This document shows, piece after piece, positions 5,137 through 9,530 of a stretch of 9,530 bases of DNA (its first letter is position 1; every line of letters starts with the position of its first letter). Made by a program: the position numbers and the translations under genes. The notes under the pieces were generated by a model. It ran no database searches and was not told the DNA's origin. It worked only from the letters and a program-made list of their open reading frames with translations. Source of the DNA: Candidatus Fermentibacterales bacterium (GTDB taxonomy: Bacteria; Fermentibacterota; Fermentibacteria; Fermentibacterales; JAFGKQ01). Location: the NCBI GenBank assembly GCA_016928495.1, contig JAFGKQ010000322.1:1-9530 (forward strand), in the 5' to 3' direction.

Positions 5137-8100
5137 TTACTGAGACCGGAGCATCACCGATTGCCCGGACGAGACGCGCGAGCGCAGCCTCTCGAGGAAC
5201 GGGGCGAAGGCCTTGTCGCTGAGAGACCCGTCCGTGCTCTCTCCCTCGAGGTTCATGGCTTCGGTGGCCAGGTAGCGCGCCTCCTCCTCCCCTGCTATCG
5301 CGGTCAGATGAGAGCGGCAACTGTCGATCCTGGCGAACAGCAGATCCCTCTGGGCATCCGAGAAGCGAGGAGTGTCCCACCAGAAGGAGCTCAGCACGCG
5401 ATAGTCGTAGCGGAGCCCCAGAACAGCAGACGCGATATCGGTGGAGTCGGCGCTCAGCTTCGCACGGATCATGGAGTCCATGCAACAGAAGGCCCCGTCC
5501 TCGAGCCATGGAAGCTCACTCCCTCGCTCCGCGGCTGCCTGCGGTCCTCCAAGCTCCGTCCAGATGCGGCGCAGCGCCGTCCTGGTGGTTTCTTCGGTAC
5601 CCGACCGGAAGTCCGTCTCCGCGACTATGACCTTCGTAGCGAGGAAGGAATCGAAGTCGAGCAACTGGGTGACGAGGATGAGCAGATCCTCCACGCGCAT
5701 CCCCCCGGGGCCGCCGAGTGACAGGCGAGTCGCCTCGGTGAAGCAGGCACCGGCCTGCGGCCATGCCGCGGCATGGGACTCGCAGGGGCCGACCATCATC
5801 CTGCTGGCCTCCATGAGCAGGTCCAGGGCACGCGGATCGTCATCTCGGGCCAGCAGCAGCCCCGCCACCTGCAGGTGTACCGGAAGTACGATGTCACGAT
5901 TCTCCAGCCTGCTCAGGCAGAGCGAGAGCAGCTCCTCCGGATCTGCATCGGCTGTATCGTACGCCTCGAGCACCTCGTGAGCCTCCTGCACGTACCCGGC
6001 CTGTTCCAGCGCGATCGCCGTGTAGCGGTCGGCGAGCTGCCCGTCGTGGTCCCGCCAGACATCTCCAAGAGCGTGCGCGAGGCTGTCCGCTTGCTCGGGG
6101 GCGCGGTACATGCACATGAAGGCGAAGCTCTGACTCCTCCCCGTCAGCCTGGCTGCCCTGCGGTCGAAGTCGGGAAGGCGATCCCTGCCGGACGCGGCCA
6201 GCTTGGAAAGGTTGGTGATGTAGCGCATCATCAGGAGGTGCCATCCGTCGCGGCTCTCGCACAGAGGAGCGAGGGCCCTGGCCTGCAGCAGGTAGTCGTA
6301 GCGACGGTGCCCGTAGAGATCGTAGGCCCTCCGAATGGACCCCAGGGCGTCGTCCAGCATGCCGAGTCGAACGTAGACCAGCGCCATGTTGTTGTGGATC
6401 TCCGCGTAGTTGGGCGCTCTCCTGACGAGCGAGTCGTATGCGGCAAGAGCGAGCCTGGTGTCGGCCCGCGCCATCTCCGGATCCGGTCGCACCCCGTAGC
6501 TGGACAGAAGCCTGGAAAGGGCCTGCTGGAGAGGCACGCGCACCATCGCTCTGCTGAGGTAGGCGCTTCCCAAGGCGTACCAGCCTCCGAGCTCCTCCGG
6601 ATCGGTCTGAACGGTGGCAAGGCACCACTCCACGGACAGGCTGCAGGCCGCGACGGCAGTACGGTACTCCGTCCATGCCTCGTTCCGGAAGGAGGTGTTG
6701 CCGGTCTGCTCGTAGGAGAGAGCGGCCTGGCCGGCTCTGACGAGAGCGGGCTCCACCTTCTCCAGGTATATCTCCTTGCCCACGAAGAGAGTGTGTCCGG
6801 CACTCATGGATGCCCTGTAGGACGGGACCACGAGCAGAACGAACAGCGCCGTGACCGCGGGCACGCCGGGAGCGATCAGCATCCTGAGCCTTGCTCCCAG
6901 GGGCCTGGGCTCGCCCTGCCCGCAGAGGCCGAGACCCGCGAGCAGCGCCAGCAGCATGGCGCAGGGAGGCCATCTCAGCGCCACCGACACGCTGGCTTCA
7001 GTCAGCAGGGCCACGACGCCCCCCGTCAGACCGACGGCAACGGCCTCCCGACCGCGCCGCTTCATCGCTCTGAAGAAGAAGAAGGCAACCGCACCCCAGA
7101 GCAGCGCCCCGGCCAGGCCGAGATCCGACAGGATCTCCAGATACTCGCAGTGCGCATGCAGCGTGTTGTGGCTCACGCCCATGGTGTGATAGAGAGGATC
7201 CCTGAAGGCCGGGAAGACGATCTGAAAGCTGCCGGGCCCCCACCCGAAGAGCGGCCTTGCGGCGAACATGCCCAGGGTTCCGCTCCAGATGATGCGCCTG
7301 ACCCGGAAGGTCCCCTCGTTGACGTGCAGCAGCTCGGAAAGCCTGGGCAGGAAGATGGCGAATAGGACCGCCAGCAGGATGGCCAGCCCGGCCACCGCGA
7401 TCCACAGCCCTTTCCTGCCCGGTCTCGAGGGCTGCTCCTCCCGGCGGCCGCTGCCCGCCCAGCTCAGGGCGAGCACTGCCCCGAGACCTGCCACGAGACC
7501 TATGAGGCTGCCCCTCGTGCCACTGGCATAGATGGAAGCGGAGCAGAGCGCAACGAAGAGGCCCCCGACCACCATCCTGGCTCTTCCCCTCATCCGGCCC
7601 AGCACGAGCATCAGGCCGACGGGTGCCATGGCGGCCGCGAAGCTGCCCAGCAGGTTGGGGTTGCCGAGGGAACCCGAGGCCCTGGCGCCCAGACCGAGAT
7701 GCTCGTCCCACGGGAAGATGTGCACGCTGAGCTTCTGCAGGATGGAGTAGACGAACAGCAGCGCCGAGGCGCATACCAGCACCAGGAGCACTCTGTTCCT
7801 GTCTCCGGCGGACAGCAGCAACGAGGGCACGATGAACAGGAAGCCGGCTCCGATCAGGCTCCAGAGAGAGAACAGGGATGACTCCGTGCCTGGGCCGGTG
7901 AGGTAGCGGAGCAGGGTGTAGAGCACGACTCCGCAGAAGGAGAGCAGGAGGCCCTTCGGCGGAGCTCCCCGGAGAGCAGGGCTGCGTCCGAGCGAGTGGA
8001 TCATGAGGATCAGGCCCGTGACCAGGCCACCCGCGACGTAGGTGAACTCCTTGATCAGTATGCTGCTGCGGCTATTCGGATGCAGCAGCGCTATGCCGAG

Positions 8101-8163
8101 GACGGCGGTCAGGCCAAGAACCAGGATCAGGGCGGTTCTCGCGGCTCTCGCCGGCTCCTGCAA
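5137..8163 (-). CDS. O-antigen ligase/polymerase-like membrane protein with large TPR-containing C-terminal domain
   Basis: From the TTG at 8163 the product is 1008 aa. Residues about 10-447 hold roughly a dozen hydrophobic segments with O-antigen ligase/Wzy family features. These are SGSLGNPNLLGSF near 164-175, RRIIW followed by the ARPLFGWGPGSF block near 289-313, and HNTLHAHCEYLEILSDLGLAG near 332-352 (family W....P..G.G.G.F then H.....YLE...E.G..G). After a last segment at about 430-446, some 560 residues follow, probably extracytoplasmic. They include TPR-like helices near 565-620 (YAEIHNNMALVYVRLGMLDDAL). The final ~350 residues are helical-looking but not recognised. Proteins of this class polymerise or ligate lipid-linked glycans, or transfer glycans to protein; which applies here cannot be told. 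Start: AGAGGAAG lies 7 nt before the TTG, and the upstream sugar-phosphate transferase stops 1 bp earlier. An upstream in-frame GTG (8217) would overlap that gene by 53 bp and lacks support. Confidence 0.85.
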   Translation of the reverse strand: MQEPARAARTALILVLGLTAVLGIALLHPNSRSSILIKEFTYVAGGLVTGLILMIHSLGRSPALRGAPPKGLLLSFCGVVLYTLLRYLTGPGTESSLFSLWSLIGAGFLFIVPSLLLSAGDRNRVLLVLVCASALLFVYSILQKLSVHIFPWDEHLGLGARASGSLGNPNLLGSFAAAMAPVGLMLVLGRMRGRARMVVGGLFVALCSASIYASGTRGSLIGLVAGLGAVLALSWAGSGRREEQPSRPGRKGLWIAVAGLAILLAVLFAIFLPRLSELLHVNEGTFRVRRIIWSGTLGMFAARPLFGWGPGSFQIVFPAFRDPLYHTMGVSHNTLHAHCEYLEILSDLGLAGALLWGAVAFFFFRAMKRRGREAVAVGLTGGVVALLTEASVSVALRWPPCAMLLALLAGLGLCGQGEPRPLGARLRMLIAPGVPAVTALFVLLVVPSYRASMSAGHTLFVGKEIYLEKVEPALVRAGQAALSYEQTGNTSFRNEAWTEYRTAVAACSLSVEWCLATVQTDPEELGGWYALGSAYLSRAMVRVPLQQALSRLLSSYGVRPDPEMARADTRLALAAYDSLVRRAPNYAEIHNNMALVYVRLGMLDDALGSIRRAYDLYGHRRYDYLLQARALAPLCESRDGWHLLMMRYITNLSKLAASGRDRLPDFDRRAARLTGRSQSFAFMCMYRAPEQADSLAHALGDVWRDHDGQLADRYTAIALEQAGYVQEAHEVLEAYDTADADPEELLSLCLSRLENRDIVLPVHLQVAGLLLARDDDPRALDLLMEASRMMVGPCESHAAAWPQAGACFTEATRLSLGGPGGMRVEDLLILVTQLLDFDSFLATKVIVAETDFRSGTEETTRTALRRIWTELGGPQAAAERGSELPWLEDGAFCCMDSMIRAKLSADSTDIASAVLGLRYDYRVLSSFWWDTPRFSDAQRDLLFARIDSCRSHLTAIAGEEEARYLATEAMNLEGESTDGSLSDKAFAPFLERLRSRVSSGQSVMLRSQ

Positions 8164-8164
8164 G

Positions 8165-9229
8165 CTAGCTCTTCCTCTCGCCGTTCCGGATGAACAGAGC
8201 CACGATGATGGAGACACCCAGGGCGTTCGCCATGACCAGAACAGCCTGATAGGAATGCAGGGTAGGCAGCAGGAGAGCCAGCAGCCCGAGCAGTATGCCC
8301 AGGGAGTAGAGAACCCCCACGGCCTCCCGGGCAGAGAAGCCGATCCTCATGAGACGGTGGGCCAGGTGGTTCCTGTCCCCGGCGAACAGCGGAGCACCGC
8401 GCCTGAGCCTGTACTCGGCGACGAGGATGGTATCGAGTATCGGCACCGCGAGTATCAGGATCGGGCTGAGCACAGCCAGCTCCCTTATCGAGCCCTGGGG
8501 GGTGTAGACGCCGAGCACCGCGATCACGCCCAGCGTGAAGCCGATGAAGTTGCTCCCGGCGTCCCCCATGAATACCGACGCGGGACTGAAGTTGAAGACC
8601 AGGAAGCCGAACGACGCTCCCGCAAGGGCCGCGCATATGAAGGCAACGGCCTCGTTTCCGTTGAGGAGATTGATGATCATGAAGAAGAGCGAGGCGATCC
8701 CGCCGGCTCCTGCGGCCAGCCCGTCCGCATGGTCGAGCAGGTTCAGGGAGTTGGTGATCCCGACGAGCCAGAGCAGAGTCACCACTCCGGCGAGCCACGG
8801 GACTGCGTTGAGGAACAGGGTGACCTGGGCGCCCCTCCACACGAAGTAGAGGCCGGCCAGAAGGGCGGCAGCGGTATGCAGAACGAGCTTCGTCCTGGGG
8901 CGGAGCTCGAACCTGTCGTCGAGCAGTCCGACTATCACCATCACGAGGCCCCCACCGATCATCATCACAGAGAGGGGAACCAACTGAAGCGGCGTGTCGG
9001 AGTGATGGCCCTGGGCCAGCCCTGGCCAGAAGAGCACCCCGGCCAGCACGGCCAGGCTGAAGGCCAGGTAGATGCCGAGGCCGCCCATGAGAGGAGTCGC
9101 GCAGTGGTGCCTCTTTCGATCGCCGGGATGATCCACGAAGTCGAGCCGGGTCGCGAGCATCCTGACGGCGGGCGTGGCCGCTATCGTGACCGCGGCGGCG
9201 ATAAGGAACGCGACGGCGGACTCAAGCAC
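8165..9229 (-). CDS. WecA/TagO-like undecaprenyl-phosphate sugar-1-phosphate transferase
   Basis: This 354-aa polytopic protein of the MraY/WecA family starts lipid-linked glycan synthesis by moving a sugar-1-phosphate (often GlcNAc-1-P) from a UDP-sugar onto undecaprenyl phosphate at the cytoplasmic membrane face. About ten to eleven hydrophobic segments are visible. Motifs in order: DHPGDRKRHHCATPLMGG (33-50), GLLDDR (101-106) with the paired Asp, NSLNLLDHADGLAAG (160-174), MGDAGSNFIGF (221-231), and the RNHLAHRL loop (286-293), which corresponds to HIHHLL in WecA. DHADG differs slightly from the usual D(G/N)xDG, and the loop has Ala where WecA has a His. Both changes are compatible with the broader family. 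The start is GTG, overlapping the ABC transporter gene by 8 bp, with AAGGAG about 11 nt upstream. The O-antigen ligase-like gene follows after 1 bp, so initiator and polymerase/ligase are probably co-expressed. Sugar specificity cannot be read from the sequence. Confidence 0.92.
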   Translation of the reverse strand: MLESAVAFLIAAAVTIAATPAVRMLATRLDFVDHPGDRKRHHCATPLMGGLGIYLAFSLAVLAGVLFWPGLAQGHHSDTPLQLVPLSVMMIGGGLVMVIVGLLDDRFELRPRTKLVLHTAAALLAGLYFVWRGAQVTLFLNAVPWLAGVVTLLWLVGITNSLNLLDHADGLAAGAGGIASLFFMIINLLNGNEAVAFICAALAGASFGFLVFNFSPASVFMGDAGSNFIGFTLGVIAVLGVYTPQGSIRELAVLSPILILAVPILDTILVAEYRLRRGAPLFAGDRNHLAHRLMRIGFSAREAVGVLYSLGILLGLLALLLPTLHSYQAVLVMANALGVSIIVALFIRNGERKS

Positions 9230-9530
9230 TCAGGTCCACTCTCCTTCCGTCGGAGCCGAACAGGTGGCACCTCGCGAGGTCGAAAGAGAAGCGCAGCGTC
9301 TCCCCCACGACCGTCCGGGCCCCTGGTGCGCACCTGGCGGTGAGCGTGACACCCCCGAAGTCGAGGATGACGATCTTCTCGTTGCCGAGCGTCTCGACGA
9401 CCTTCAGGGTCCCCTCCATCCCGCCGGCCTCGTCGATCAGGATGTCCTCGGGCCTCACGCCGAAGTCATACACACCCTCCGGGACGTCGCGCAACTCCAG
9501 GGCTGCTCCCGACGCCTCCAGCACGAGACC
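9222..9530 (-). CDS. ABC transporter ATP-binding protein, MalK/UgpC type (C-terminal fragment at window edge)
   Basis: Only the last 102 residues are inside the window; the frame is open to the edge, so the nucleotide-binding domain lies beyond it. What is seen is a TOBE-type OB fold typical of carbohydrate-uptake ATPases: YDFGVRPEDILI, then LKVVETLGNEKIVILDFGG, then ARCAPGARTVVGETLRFSFD and HLFGSDGRRVDL. In this family the TOBE domain sits after the ATPase core and often mediates regulation. Sugars or sugar phosphates are common substrates of the family, but nothing here fixes the substrate, and polyamine and metal importers share this fold. The stop overlaps the GTG of the glycosyl-phosphate transferase by 8 bp, suggesting co-transcription. 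Confidence 0.83.
   Translation of the reverse strand, partial: GLVLEASGAALELRDVPEGVYDFGVRPEDILIDEAGGMEGTLKVVETLGNEKIVILDFGGVTLTARCAPGARTVVGETLRFSFDLARCHLFGSDGRRVDLSA

Noticed and set aside
5773-7365. 530-aa plus-strand open frame opposite the O-antigen ligase-like gene
   Set aside because: Antisense to a gene with clear membrane and TPR features; its composition is that of a complement-strand artefact.
8042-9343. 433-aa plus-strand open frame opposite the wecA-like gene
   Set aside because: Glu/His/Gln-rich translation typical of the antisense of transmembrane Leu/Val codons; no hydrophobic core or motif.
1-9530. tRNA, rRNA, CRISPR, insertion sequence or phage attachment signatures
   Set aside because: No tandem spaced repeats, transposase motifs, T-loop consensus in gaps or terminal repeats were found. 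Nearly all the window is occupied by conserved genes.

Overview
The window is a G+C-rich bacterial chromosome segment in which every supported gene lies on the minus strand, so the genes read from high to low coordinates. Long antisense reading frames on the plus strand are mirror artefacts of the high third-position G+C. The gene set is core and chromosomal. There is no phage, insertion sequence, CRISPR array or RNA gene that I can support. A WecA-type glycan initiator and an O-antigen ligase-like membrane protein fit an organism that exports surface polysaccharide, probably a diderm. Frequent AGG/AGA arginine codons, several non-ATG starts and divergent motifs in otherwise clear orthologues suggest a poorly sampled lineage. 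An uncultivated FCB-related phylum such as Fermentibacterota is a low-confidence guess.

Region 1 (9530 down to 5137) is a tightly packed envelope cluster. It holds the C-terminal end of a MalK/UgpC-type ABC transporter ATPase, then a polyprenyl-phosphate sugar-1-phosphate transferase (GTG start, 8 bp overlap), then a 1008-aa O-antigen ligase/polymerase-like protein with a large TPR-containing extracytoplasmic tail (TTG start, 1 bp gap).

Region 2 (5136 to 4983) is the only sizeable intergenic stretch, 154 bp. It holds a plausible sigma70-type promoter, an inverted repeat over its -10, a four-segment set of complementary GGGC/GCCC blocks ending in a short U-tract (attenuator-like), and a hairpin abutting the rimP start.

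Region 3 (4982 to 1) is the classic ribosome-maturation and translation operon rimP-nusA-infB-rbfA-truB, with truB cut by the window edge. No ylxR or ylxQ-type gene lies between nusA and infB. RimP and RbfA mature the 30S subunit, NusA controls elongation, pausing and antitermination, IF-2 places initiator tRNA, and TruB makes psi55 in tRNA.

The most interesting signal is not a new gene. It is a recurring regulatory architecture: compact hairpins overlap the ribosome-binding regions of rimP, nusA and rbfA, and an attenuator-like leader lies ahead of rimP. Other oddities are a TKMD (not NKxD) G4 motif and SSI (not SAK) G5 motif in IF-2, and an apparent CTG start for truB.
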